From Arthrobacter sp. EpRS71 (GTDB lineage Bacteria > Actinomycetota > Actinomycetes > Actinomycetales > Micrococcaceae), in the NCBI RefSeq assembly GCF_001512285.1, contig NZ_LNUV01000003.1, positions 223,540 through 287,539 of the forward strand: a stretch of DNA of 64,000 bases, written 5' to 3'. The stretch's first letter is position 1; each line of letters begins with the position of its first letter. Of this stretch, positions 18,949 to 26,756 are shown in pieces. A program made the position numbers and the translations under genes. Below the pieces are notes generated by a model, which was given only the letters and a program-made list of their open reading frames with translations, made no database searches and had not been told where the DNA came from.

Positions 18949-19176
18949 TTAGCTTTCACCGGCGGAGTCAGAGCGACCAAAAATGGTCTGCGGGATCCAG
19001 AACGCCAGAGCGAAGAGGCCCAGGCAGACGGCCATCGGCCACGGGTTGTCCAGCGTGAGGAACGACAGCGAGTAAATAGCACCCAGGAAAAGCACCATCA
19101 TGACCACGAACAGCACAATGCTCTGGACGAGACTGTTCTCTTTTTCAATGGGGGCGCTTGTGGCGTTCTTGGACAT
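18949..19176 (-). CDS. Small two-segment membrane protein
   Basis: 75 residues with two hydrophobic segments (SIVLFVVMMVLFLGAIYSL and WPMAVCLGLFALAFWIPQTI) and charged ends. GAGGAGG directly before the ATG makes it a convincing gene. It lies 20 bp upstream of the broken lipoprotein gene, on the same strand. I do not recognise a family; short proteins of this layout are common near cell-envelope genes of Arthrobacter relatives. Confidence 0.65.
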   Translation of the reverse strand: MSKNATSAPIEKENSLVQSIVLFVVMMVLFLGAIYSLSFLTLDNPWPMAVCLGLFALAFWIPQTIFGRSDSAGES

Positions 19177-19229
19177 TCATTCCTCCTCGGCCCCGTAGGG
19201 CTCAAAAATCTCTGACGGCAGCGGAAGCC

Positions 19230-19922
19230 TTAGTAGGCAGATGAACCCTGTTCACCTTTGACAATGGCAATTCCGGAGCTCGCTCCGATACGTGTTGCAC
19301 CAGCAGCAATCATAGCCTGTGCATCGGCCAGGGATCGCACGCCGCCGGAGGCCTTGACCCCCAGAACAGGTCCAACGGTCTTGCGCATCAGGGCTACATC
19401 TTCTACGGTGGCGCCGCCGCCATTGAATCCGGTGGAGGTCTTGACGAAGTCAGCCCCCGCTTCAACGGCCGCTTCGCAGGCGACGACCTTCTGCTCATCG
19501 CTCAGCATGGATGTTTCGATGATCACCTTCAGGATGGCTTCACCGGCGTGGACAACCTCGGACACGGCCCTGATGTCATCCACCAGCGCGCCCTTGTCAC
19601 TGGCGCGCGCGGAAGCCATGTTGACCACCATGTCGATTTCATCGGCACCGTCCAACACGGCACCGCGGGCCTCAAAGGCCTTGACGTCGCTGGGGGTGGC
19701 GCCCAGTGGGAACCCGATCACCGAGCACGTGAGCACACCCGAACCCTTGAGGGCCTTGGTGACAGTCTTGACCCACACCGGGTTCACGCAGACTGACTTG
19801 AACTTGTACTCAACGGCCTCCGCGCACACCTTGAGCACGTCAGCCTCGCTGGCCTCCGGCTTCAACAAGGTGTGGTCAATGTAGGAGGCGATATTTGCAG
19901 GGGCGACGGCTTCGTTGCTCAT
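19230..19922 (-). CDS. deoC: Deoxyribose-phosphate aldolase
   Basis: Class I aldolase that splits 2-deoxy-D-ribose 5-phosphate into glyceraldehyde 3-phosphate and acetaldehyde in deoxynucleoside catabolism. 230 residues from ATG 19922, chosen because AAGGA precedes it; the longer frame to 19973 is weakly supported. Active-site stretches are present: [10 protein letters not shown] at the N-terminus, DEIDMVVN, the Schiff-base lysine in DFVKTSTGF, and the GVKASGGVR lysine. Purine nucleoside phosphorylase, a partner in nucleoside salvage, lies 20 kb away. Confidence 0.95.
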   Translation of the reverse strand: MSNEAVAPANIASYIDHTLLKPEASEADVLKVCAEAVEYKFKSVCVNPVWVKTVTKALKGSGVLTCSVIGFPLGATPSDVKAFEARGAVLDGADEIDMVVNMASARASDKGALVDDIRAVSEVVHAGEAILKVIIETSMLSDEQKVVACEAAVEAGADFVKTSTGFNGGGATVEDVALMRKTVGPVLGVKASGGVRSLADAQAMIAAGATRIGASSGIAIVKGEQGSSAY

Positions 19923-20004
19923 GGAATCCTTCCGTGCAGGGCGTGGCCGGCCCGGTGGCCGCAGGGTTGTCACTGCCCGTCAAAGGACCATCTTGCCACA
20001 TGCG

Positions 20005-20027
20005 CCGGGGGCCTCTCCGGCCCCCGG
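20005..20027 (-). terminator. Terminator-like hairpin after the FAD oxidoreductase
   Basis: CCGGGGGCC (20005-20013) pairs perfectly with GGCCCCCGG (20019-20027) around a 5-nt loop. It lies 11 bp past the stop of the minus-strand gene ending at 20039. Confidence 0.5.
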
Positions 20028-20038
20028 GCAGCAGCAGC

Positions 20039-20926
20039 TCAGGCGGCCAGCAGCGCCTGCTGATCCTCTTTCCCTGCACTGAGGAGCAAGCCCGAGGCGC
20101 ACAACATTGCAGAGGACTCGGCGGAGAGAAGCAGGCCCAGGCGAAGACCGTCGCAGGATGCGGCATCGCCCACCGCCCAGATTCCCGGGACGGACGTGGC
20201 GAGGTCGCGCCCCACTGAAATACCGCCGTCGGGAGCTGTTGTGAGTCCCGCGCTTTCGGCGAGCTCGTTGCGGGCAGTGCGTTCCTCGGCCAGGACCACC
20301 AGGTCGCCCTTCATGCTGCTGCCATCTTCGAAGAGGATGCCGGTTGCCGCCAGCGTGGAACCTTGAGTATCGGTGCCGGTCCCAATGAAAGGCACGACGG
20401 CGGTGGGGCGGAGGGTTGTGCGGACGGGGCGGACTCCGCGGGCCCGCAACACGGCCTCAGCCTGGCCCGCTGCAGGACCGTTTCCCACCAGGATTCCCAG
20501 GGGACGGCGGCCCACCAACCGGGTGAGGTCCTTGACCGCTTCGCCAATGTTTGCTGCGTCGTCGATGGTGGAGTAGCTCAGGCCCGATTCGGCGCCCGCC
20601 ACCGGAGGAAGGGCCGGGGCCGAGCCGGTGGCAATGACCAGCTGGTCATAGGAGAACTCCATGCCGTCCACGGTGGTGACAATCTTTGCGTCGGCGTCGA
20701 TGAAGCTGGCCGCCTGCCCGAACCGGACCGAGACCTGGGGGAGTTCAGCGAGTTCCAACAGGGCGTCCGGGCATTCGTCGCGGTTGCTGAGAACTGTGAT
20801 GCTTCCGTGGAAAGCGCGCTGCCGGGAGTCGGACCCTCCGGCAAGTCGCCGCACCAAAGCCTGGGCCGCTGGACCAGCGCCTGCAATAACGATGTGGAGG
20901 GAAGGTGCGGACGGGATGGCGGACAT
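20039..20926 (-). CDS. FAD/NAD(P)-dependent oxidoreductase, short form
   Basis: 295-residue flavoprotein of the pyridine nucleotide-disulfide oxidoreductase fold. FAD motif IVIAGAGPAAQAL is at the N-terminus, LVIATGSAP in the middle, and GIWAVGDAA near the C-terminus; the last is the second FAD contact. The NAD(P)-binding glycine motif is present but unusual (GILVGNGPAAGQ). It is shorter than typical ferredoxin/rubredoxin reductases (about 400 residues) and resembles the flavin part of NirB. RBS AAAGGG precedes the ATG. Substrate is unknown. Confidence 0.75.
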   Translation of the reverse strand: MSAIPSAPSLHIVIAGAGPAAQALVRRLAGGSDSRQRAFHGSITVLSNRDECPDALLELAELPQVSVRFGQAASFIDADAKIVTTVDGMEFSYDQLVIATGSAPALPPVAGAESGLSYSTIDDAANIGEAVKDLTRLVGRRPLGILVGNGPAAGQAEAVLRARGVRPVRTTLRPTAVVPFIGTGTDTQGSTLAATGILFEDGSSMKGDLVVLAEERTARNELAESAGLTTAPDGGISVGRDLATSVPGIWAVGDAASCDGLRLGLLLSAESSAMLCASGLLLSAGKEDQQALLAA

Positions 20927-21036
20927 GTTTGGCCCTTTCGCTCATATGACCTGCTGTTGATCATCAGCGTAGGGGGCTGGTTTTTCGCGGGTGTTTCGCC
21001 GCTGTTGCCATCTATGGCCGATCCGTAGCCTGGTGT

Positions 21037-21050
21037 TTACCGGCCGGTAA
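21037..21050. promoter_or_regulatory. Perfect 14-bp palindrome, possible operator
   Basis: TTACCGGCCGGTAA is a perfect palindrome in the gap between the divergent FAD oxidoreductase and the reductase gene at 21161. Its position fits an operator for one or both. The binding protein is not known. Confidence 0.4.
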
Positions 21051-21160
21051 TAACGTGGATCACACTCATGCTCGCGGCGTGGGCAGCATCGTTCTGCCTG
21101 GCTGTGGCCTTTTTCCAGAGTCTCAGCGTGCCGCCGGGGCCGTGGTGGCATGATGAGCGC

Positions 21161-21763
21161 ATGAGCCACGTCACATGTGATCTGACCGTTTCCCTGGACG
21201 GATTTGTTGCCGGTCCTCATCAAAGCCTGCAGCAGCCCCTGGGGGAGCGGGGCGAAACCCTGCACCGCTGGCAGTTCGAGGAGCGGGAAGCCAACGCCGC
21301 CCAAGTGGAGGGGATCCTCGCGGCAGGGGCCTTCATCATGGGCCGCAATATGTTCGCCGGACCGGGCCCCGGGCCTTGGGATGCTGACTGGCGTGGCTGG
21401 TGGGACGAGGAGCCGCCCTACCGCGCGCCGGTGTACGTGCTCACCCACCACGTACGTGAGCCTCTGAAAATGCAGGGCGGAACCACGTTCCACTTCGTCA
21501 ATGACGGCATCGAAGCTGCCCTATCCCAGGCGCAAGCGGCCGCGGGGGCCAAAGATGTCGCAATCGCCGGCGGGGCTGCGACTGCCCGCCAGTTCCTGTC
21601 GGCCGGGTTGATCGACGAACTACGCCTTCACATAGCCCCCATCATCCTGGGCGGTGGCGAGCGGCTGCTCGACGGCGTGGGGAACCTGCACCTTGAACCC
21701 ACCGTCGTCGGTGGCACCGGACTGGTCACGCACGTGACGTACAGGGTGGGCGCTGGCGCGTAA
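21161..21763 (+). CDS. Dihydrofolate reductase-fold family protein (RibD C-terminal-like)
   Basis: 201-residue reductase-like protein of the RibD C-terminal/dihydrofolate reductase family. Hallmarks are the N-terminal CDLTVSLDGFVAGP, GAFIMGRNMF, PVYVLTHH, KDVAIAGGAATARQFL and DELRLHIAPIILGGGERL. These small stand-alone members bind NADPH by fold, but the substrate is usually unknown. The start at ATG 21161 is chosen because family similarity begins here; no strong ribosome binding site is visible. Confidence 0.82.
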   Translation: MSHVTCDLTVSLDGFVAGPHQSLQQPLGERGETLHRWQFEEREANAAQVEGILAAGAFIMGRNMFAGPGPGPWDADWRGWWDEEPPYRAPVYVLTHHVREPLKMQGGTTFHFVNDGIEAALSQAQAAAGAKDVAIAGGAATARQFLSAGLIDELRLHIAPIILGGGERLLDGVGNLHLEPTVVGGTGLVTHVTYRVGAGA

Positions 21764-21796
21764 CGAATGTCTGTCGTCCGCTGTACACTGAATCAA

Positions 21797-21812
21797 TCGA
21801 ACATATATTCGA
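21797..21812. promoter_or_regulatory. SOS box (LexA site) upstream of umuD
   Basis: TCGAACATATATTCGA is one base from a perfect palindrome of the Gram-positive LexA type (CGAAC-N4-GTTCG). It ends 14 bp before the umuD GTG. Its exact reverse complement occurs in front of umuC at 26678-26693. Confidence 0.85.
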
Positions 21813-21826
21813 ATAAAAGGTGTGTT

Positions 21827-22258
21827 GTGGGCGTGATAGTTGGCCCCCGCGTGATAGATGCGGGCTTTTCCCTGATGTCAGTGCTGCTGGCACCTCTTCC
21901 GGTGGCGGCAGGATATCCCTCGCCGGCGCAGGACTACTTTGATGGCCGGATCGACCTCAATGAGCATCTGATCAAGGACGTCACCAGCACTTTCGTGGTG
22001 AGGGTGACGGGTCAATCCATGGAGGGTGCCGGGATCAGTGACGGGGACGAGCTGATCGTCAACCGGGCGCTGGAGCCGAAGGATGGGTCCGTCGTCGTTG
22101 CCGTCCTTGACGGTGAGTTGACCATCAAAAGGCTCCGCATCACCCCGTCGGGAGTGGTGCTGCAGGCGGACAATCCCAAGTATCCGGACATACAGGTGCC
22201 TGCATTGTCCGAACTGACCATCTGGGGTGTGGCCACAACGTGCCTGCATCACATCTGA
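21827..22258 (+). CDS. umuD: UmuD-like SOS mutagenesis protein (S24 peptidase)
   Basis: 143-residue LexA-fold serine peptidase that self-cleaves when RecA is active and then helps the Y-family polymerase UmuC copy damaged DNA. GTG 21827 is chosen because AAAGG lies 6 bp upstream. Cleavage site is AA|GYPSPAQDY (Ala28-Gly29), catalytic Ser64 in GQSMEGAG and catalytic Lys101 in ELTIKRL; all key residues are present. The C-terminal WGVATTCLHH is typical of UmuD. An SOS box lies directly upstream. Its partner umuC is not adjacent: it lies 4.5 kb downstream behind four other genes. Confidence 0.92.
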   Translation: MGVIVGPRVIDAGFSLMSVLLAPLPVAAGYPSPAQDYFDGRIDLNEHLIKDVTSTFVVRVTGQSMEGAGISDGDELIVNRALEPKDGSVVVAVLDGELTIKRLRITPSGVVLQADNPKYPDIQVPALSELTIWGVATTCLHHI

Positions 22259-22335
22259 CCCGCGGTACTGCTGGGGATATGCAATGCCTGGGATCCCGTT
22301 GATCACGAACCCGGCCCCTACTATCTTTTAAGTGC

Positions 22336-22353
22336 GCATATATGCACATATGC
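22336..22353. promoter_or_regulatory. Candidate ArsR-family operator
   Basis: GCATATATGCACATATGC consists of a perfect 10-bp palindrome (GCATATATGC) overlapping a near-copy, in an otherwise GC-rich region, just upstream of the MFS-ArsR pair. AT-rich dyads of this kind are common ArsR/SmtB binding sites. Autoregulation by the ArsR protein at 23628 is inference. Confidence 0.5.
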
Positions 22354-22381
22354 ACTGACTGGATGGGTGGACGAGGTTTTA

Positions 22382-23659
22382 ATGCTGGTGGTCTTGCGGA
22401 ACCAGACGTACAGAATGCTCTTCCTGGCGCAAGTGGTGGCCCTGATCGGGACGGGTCTTTTGACTGTCGCGCTGGGCCTCTTGGCGTTTAATCTGGCGGG
22501 GAGTGACGCTGGCGCTGTCATGGGAACTGCTCTGACGATCAAGATGCTGGCCTACGTCGGCTTCGCCCCGTTAATCAACGCAGTGGTGGCGCGGTTGCCG
22601 ACGAAGCCGGTGCTGATCGCCGCGGACGTTGTCAGGGCGGCGATGGCTCTATGCCTGCCTTTCATTACGGAGGGGTGGCAGGTCTATGTAGTGATTTTCG
22701 TGCTGCAGTCCGCCTCCGCGACCTTCACCCCGGCATTCCAGTCCCTGATCCCCGCGGTTCTGAAGACGGAGCGTGACTACACCCACGCCCTGTCCTTATC
22801 CCGGTTGGCTTACGACATGGAGGCGCTGGTCAGCCCTGCGGTCGCTGCGGTGCTGCTGACGGTGGTCAGCTACAACAACCTCTTTCTGGGCACCGTGTTC
22901 GGATTCTTGTTCTCAGCTGGCATGGTCGCAACCACCGTCCTGCCCAAGGTGGCGGGGGACAAGGGGACGGCTGGATCGCTTCTGCAGCGGACCACCCTCG
23001 GTGCCCGGATTTTCTGGACGAACCGCAGGCTGCGGTCCTTGCTGTCCTTGAACCTGGTGGCCGCCGCCCCCACCGCGCTGGTGCTGGTCAATTCAGTGGT
23101 TTACGTCCGCGAAGTTCTCCACCGGCCAGAGACCGGGCTGGCCCTTGCCCTGGCGTGTTTCGGAGTAGGTTCCATGATGGTGGCCATCACCGCCCCGCGG
23201 GTGTTGGAGCGTCTCGGGGACCGCGCCGTGATGCTCACTGGTGCGGCAACGATCCCAGTGGTCTTGGCCGCGGTGACGGCGGTGACCGCATTGGCGGGGA
23301 CGGAGGCGGGCTGGTGGTGGTTGCTGGGGCTGTGGTTCCTGCTGGGCGCGGGTGACTCAATGATCCTCACCCCGTCGTCACGATTGCTACGGGATGCGTC
23401 CACCGAGGCGACCAGGCCGTATGTGTTCACGGCACAGTTCTCACTGTCACACGCCTGCTATCTCCTTGCCTACCCTTTGGCCGGGTGGCTGGGAGCCGCG
23501 GCAGGTTTGGGCTGGGCGGCGGCAGCGCTGACAATTCTTGCGATACTAGGCAGTGCAGGAGCTTTCCTGTCCTGGCCCCGGCAAGTCGTCACTGGGGCCG
23601 GGGAGGCCGTCGAAAAGGAGCCAAGCGTTGAGCAGCCAACCGGGCAGCCCATTCCCTGA
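22382..23659 (+). CDS. MFS transporter paired with ArsR regulator
   Basis: 425-residue major facilitator with about 12 membrane segments, resembling the MFS_3/EntS-like drug exporters. ATG 22382 is preferred because GAGG lies 5 bp upstream; GTG 22367 is the alternative. The N-terminus NQTYRMLFLAQVVALIGTGLLTVALGLLAF is typical of that group. It overlaps the following arsR by 32 bp, so the two are translated as a unit and the exporter is probably repressed by that regulator. Substrate is unknown; metal, arsenic-like or drug efflux are all possible. Confidence 0.85.
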   Translation: MLVVLRNQTYRMLFLAQVVALIGTGLLTVALGLLAFNLAGSDAGAVMGTALTIKMLAYVGFAPLINAVVARLPTKPVLIAADVVRAAMALCLPFITEGWQVYVVIFVLQSASATFTPAFQSLIPAVLKTERDYTHALSLSRLAYDMEALVSPAVAAVLLTVVSYNNLFLGTVFGFLFSAGMVATTVLPKVAGDKGTAGSLLQRTTLGARIFWTNRRLRSLLSLNLVAAAPTALVLVNSVVYVREVLHRPETGLALALACFGVGSMMVAITAPRVLERLGDRAVMLTGAATIPVVLAAVTAVTALAGTEAGWWWLLGLWFLLGAGDSMILTPSSRLLRDASTEATRPYVFTAQFSLSHACYLLAYPLAGWLGAAAGLGWAAAALTILAILGSAGAFLSWPRQVVTGAGEAVEKEPSVEQPTGQPIP

Positions 23660-24005
23660 CGCTCCTGAAGAGCCATCGTTATTCCATTCGGTCAATCCCG
23701 GGCCGGAGCTGCTTGAGAGCGCCGCCGGGACGCTGAGGATGCTGGCCGAGCCGACCCGCCTGCACCTTCTCTGGCAGCTCGCCCAAGGCCCGAAGTCTGT
23801 CACTGAACTCGTAGGCGAAGCGCTTGTTCCCCGGACGGTGGTCAGCCAGCACTTGGCTAAACTCCGGCTCAGTGGGCTCGTGGACACTCGCAAGGACGGC
23901 CGGCATGTCATCTACTCGCTGCATGACGGCCATCTGCTCCGGCTCATTCAGGAGACCATCAACCACGCCGACCACCAGGTCACCGGCGAGCCCACCCACC
24001 ATTAA
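23628..24005 (+). CDS. ArsR-family transcriptional regulator
   Basis: 125-residue winged-helix repressor. TTG 23628 is chosen because AAGGAG lies 7 bp upstream; the gene then begins inside the end of the MFS gene. The HTH core is LRMLAEPTRLHLLWQLAQGPKSVTEL followed by VPRTVVSQHLAKLRLSGLV and the wing KDGRHVIYSL. The ELCVGD metal motif of classic ArsR is replaced by ELVGEA, so no cysteine metal site is visible there. The C-terminus ends HADHQVTGEPTHH, a His-rich tail that could bind metal. Probable repressor of its own operon. Confidence 0.88.
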   Translation: MSSQPGSPFPDAPEEPSLFHSVNPGPELLESAAGTLRMLAEPTRLHLLWQLAQGPKSVTELVGEALVPRTVVSQHLAKLRLSGLVDTRKDGRHVIYSLHDGHLLRLIQETINHADHQVTGEPTHH

Positions 24006-24193
24006 CGAGCCTCGAGGCATCCGGCGCTGATCGTTGCCCTGCGCCCCGCTCTTTCGCCCACAGCGCACATACCGCAGGGCACTTCCTGCGCCCCGTAGAA
24101 TTAAGTGCACTATGGATGACCCTCCTTCACATATGCCCAGGCCCCTCAACCTTCTGACCGGATCACCGGCCACCACGGGAGAGGGGCGCCCGA

Positions 24194-25555
24194 ATGTATG
24201 AATGGATCATGCTCGGCATCGGCCTTGTCCTCACGGTCGGCACCGGCTTCTTCGTCGCTTCCGAGTTCGCGCTGGTCAATCTCGACCGCAATGACCTCGA
24301 AGCCCGCCAGGCGCGCGGTGAGAAGCGCCTGGGGCCCACCATCAAGGCCCTCAAGATCACCTCGACGCACCTCTCCGGCGCGCAACTGGGCATCACGCTG
24401 ACCACCCTGCTCACCGGTTACACCTTCGAACCGGCCATCAGCTCGATGCTCCGCGGCCCGCTGCTGTCGGTTGGCCTGCCCGAAGCCATAGTGCCCGGTA
24501 TCGGGGCGGTGGCTGGTATCTTCCTGGCCACCATCTTTTCCATGGTCATTGGTGAGCTGGTCCCCAAAAACTTCGCCCTCGCCCTTCCGCTGGCCACTGC
24601 CAAAGTCGTCGTACCCTTCCAAGCCCTGTTCACCACAGTGTTCAAGCCGGTGATCCTGCTGTTCAACAACACGGCAAACGGCATCATCCGCTCCTTTGGC
24701 ATCGAACCCAAAGAAGAGCTCTCCGGTGCCCGCAGCGCTGAAGAACTCAGTTCCCTGGTCCGCCGCTCCGCTTTGGAGGGTTCCCTGGACCTTGACCACG
24801 CCGTCCTGCTGCACCGCACCCTGCGTTTCTCGGAGCACACCGCAGCTGACGTCATGACGCCCCGGGTCCGGATGGCCGCAGTCAACGCCGATCACTCTGC
24901 CGAAGAGATCCTGGCCCTGGCCACGGCCACCGGCTACTCCCGGTTCCCGGTGATCGGCGAAGACCGCGATGACGTCCTGGGTGTACTGCACGTCAAGCAA
25001 GCCTTCGCCGTTCCGCTCGATGATCGCGGGGACATCACCGCTCAGGCTCTCATGATCGATCCGTTGCGGGTCCCCGAATCCATGGGCGTCGATACTTTGC
25101 TGGGACTCCTCCGCAAACAGGGCCTGCAGGTTGCCATCGTCTCGGACGAACACGGAGGAACGGCCGGAATCGTCACCCTCGAGGACCTGGTGGAAGAGAT
25201 CGTGGGCGAACTGGAAGACGAACACGACCGGGCGCGCGTGGGCGTGGTCAGGACAGGCCGCTCCATCACCTTTGATGCATCCCTGCGCCCCGATGAACTT
25301 CTCGACCGGACAGGAATCGTGGTCCCTGACGGTGAGGAATACGACACCATGGCCGGCTTCATCACCGACCAGTTGGACCGCCTGCCCGAACTTGGCGACG
25401 AGGTCATCATCAACGGCGGAAGTTTGCGTGTGGAACGCGTGGTGGGCACGCACGTGGAACGGCTTCGCTTTACCCCTGACGACAGCGGGGAAGCGCCCAT
25501 GAGTCCCCACGACAGGATTGTTGAGAACCTCACGCAGGAGCTGACCCATGAGTGA
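24194..25555 (+). CDS. CNNM/CBS-domain membrane protein (CorC/HlyC family), first copy
   Basis: 453-residue hemolysin-C/CorC-like protein. Domains: N-terminal CNNM (DUF21) membrane domain with several hydrophobic segments, containing SEFALVNLDRNDLEARQA and GELVPKNFALALP; a CBS pair (DVMTPRVRM, and VSDEHGGTAGIVTLEDLVEEIVGELEDE); then a C-terminal CorC/HlyC domain (about residues 355-440). Related proteins affect Mg2+/Co2+ or Na+ handling at the membrane. The stop codon overlaps the second copy by 8 bp, so they form an operon. The adjacent umuC is in the same direction but separated by a terminator. Confidence 0.9.
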   Translation: MYEWIMLGIGLVLTVGTGFFVASEFALVNLDRNDLEARQARGEKRLGPTIKALKITSTHLSGAQLGITLTTLLTGYTFEPAISSMLRGPLLSVGLPEAIVPGIGAVAGIFLATIFSMVIGELVPKNFALALPLATAKVVVPFQALFTTVFKPVILLFNNTANGIIRSFGIEPKEELSGARSAEELSSLVRRSALEGSLDLDHAVLLHRTLRFSEHTAADVMTPRVRMAAVNADHSAEEILALATATGYSRFPVIGEDRDDVLGVLHVKQAFAVPLDDRGDITAQALMIDPLRVPESMGVDTLLGLLRKQGLQVAIVSDEHGGTAGIVTLEDLVEEIVGELEDEHDRARVGVVRTGRSITFDASLRPDELLDRTGIVVPDGEEYDTMAGFITDQLDRLPELGDEVIINGGSLRVERVVGTHVERLRFTPDDSGEAPMSPHDRIVENLTQELTHE

Positions 25556-26588
25556 ATACCTTCCCGGCATCATCTGGCTCGTCGTACTGCTGGTTGTCAA
25601 TGCGTTCTTCGTCGGTGCCGAATTTGCCGTCATCTCAGCCAGACGGTCCCAGATTGAACCCAAAGCCGAGGCCGGAAGCAAAGCCGCGAAAACCACGCTC
25701 TGGGCGATGGAGCACGCCACCCTCATGCTCGCCACAAGCCAGTTGGGCATCACCGTCTGCTCGCTGGTGATCCTGAACGTCTCCGAACCGGCCATCCATC
25801 ACCTGCTTGAAATCCCTCTGGGACTGACCTCGCTCTCCGGGGAAGCCATCGGCATCATCGCCTTTGTCGCGGCGCTGCTCCTGGTGACTTTCCTGCATGT
25901 GGTCATTGGTGAAATGGTCCCGAAGAACATCTCCTTCTCCGTTCCCACCCGCGCCGCGCTGATCCTGGCACCGCCCCTGGTCCTGGTCTCCAAGATCGTC
26001 AAGCCTGTCATCGGGACCCTGAACGGGATCGCGAACTCCATCCTGCGCCTCTTCAAAGTCCAGCCGAAGGACGAGGCAACCAGCGCCTACACCCTGGATG
26101 AAGTGGCCAACATCGTGGAGCAGTCCACCAGGGACGGGATGCTCAGCGACACCACCGGCGCCCTCACGGCGGCCTTTGAGTTCACTGCCAAAAAAGTGGC
26201 GGACGTCGAAGTTCCTATCGGCGATATGGTGCTGCTGCCCGCATCGGCCACTCCGGCAGACATCCAGTCAGCCGTCGCCGAACACGGCTACTCCCGTTAC
26301 ATTCTCACGAATGACGACGGCGACCCATCCGGTTACCTGCACCTCAAAGACGTCATGGACCTGACTTCGGCGGAGAAGTTCACCACGCAGGTGCCTGCAA
26401 AGCGCATCCGACGGCTCGCATCCGCTTTCAGCGGCAGCGACCTCGAAGATGCACTGGCGACCATGCGCCGTACAGGTTCCCACGTAGCACGGGTCTTCGA
26501 CGCCGAAGGTAACACCACCGGCGTGCTTTTCCTCGAGGACATCATTGAAGAACTCGTCGGCGAAGTCCAGGACGCCACCAGCGCCTGA
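25548..26588 (+). CDS. CNNM/CBS-domain membrane protein, second copy without CorC domain
   Basis: 346-residue paralogue of the preceding gene, sharing AEFAVISARRSQIEPKAEAG, GEMVPKNISFSVP and a CBS pair ending FLEDIIEELVGEVQD. It stops after the CBS domains and lacks the C-terminal CorC/HlyC domain. The 8-bp overlap with the first copy and the same order in many actinobacteria suggest that the two act together, perhaps as a heterodimer, in divalent-cation handling. That interaction is inferred. Confidence 0.9.
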   Translation: MSEYLPGIIWLVVLLVVNAFFVGAEFAVISARRSQIEPKAEAGSKAAKTTLWAMEHATLMLATSQLGITVCSLVILNVSEPAIHHLLEIPLGLTSLSGEAIGIIAFVAALLLVTFLHVVIGEMVPKNISFSVPTRAALILAPPLVLVSKIVKPVIGTLNGIANSILRLFKVQPKDEATSAYTLDEVANIVEQSTRDGMLSDTTGALTAAFEFTAKKVADVEVPIGDMVLLPASATPADIQSAVAEHGYSRYILTNDDGDPSGYLHLKDVMDLTSAEKFTTQVPAKRIRRLASAFSGSDLEDALATMRRTGSHVARVFDAEGNTTGVLFLEDIIEELVGEVQDATSA

Positions 26589-26599
26589 CCGCGTGGCCG

Positions 26600-26641
26600 C
26601 ATCCCGTCCGCCGTGCTTTTCCACATACGGCGGGCGGGATG
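26600..26641 (+). terminator. Intrinsic terminator after the CNNM operon
   Basis: CATCCCGTCCGCCGT (26600-26614) pairs with ACGGCGGGCGGGATG (26627-26641) with a single G-T wobble and a 12-nt loop, followed by TTTTCTTG. Twelve bases after the stop codon. Confidence 0.85.
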
Positions 26642-26677
26642 TTTTCTTGTCGGACCTCCGCAGTACAGTAGAGGTAT

Positions 26678-26693
26678 TCGAATATATGTTCGA
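26678..26693. promoter_or_regulatory. SOS box (LexA site) upstream of umuC
   Basis: TCGAATATATGTTCGA, the exact reverse complement of the box in front of umuD. It lies 63 bp before the umuC start and after the CNNM terminator, so umuC has its own SOS promoter. Confidence 0.85.
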
Positions 26694-26756
26694 ATGTACG
26701 GCGTGTCCCGCACCGGAGTTTGGGGTATGCGTGCTATTGCCGAGCCAAGGAGTGGA

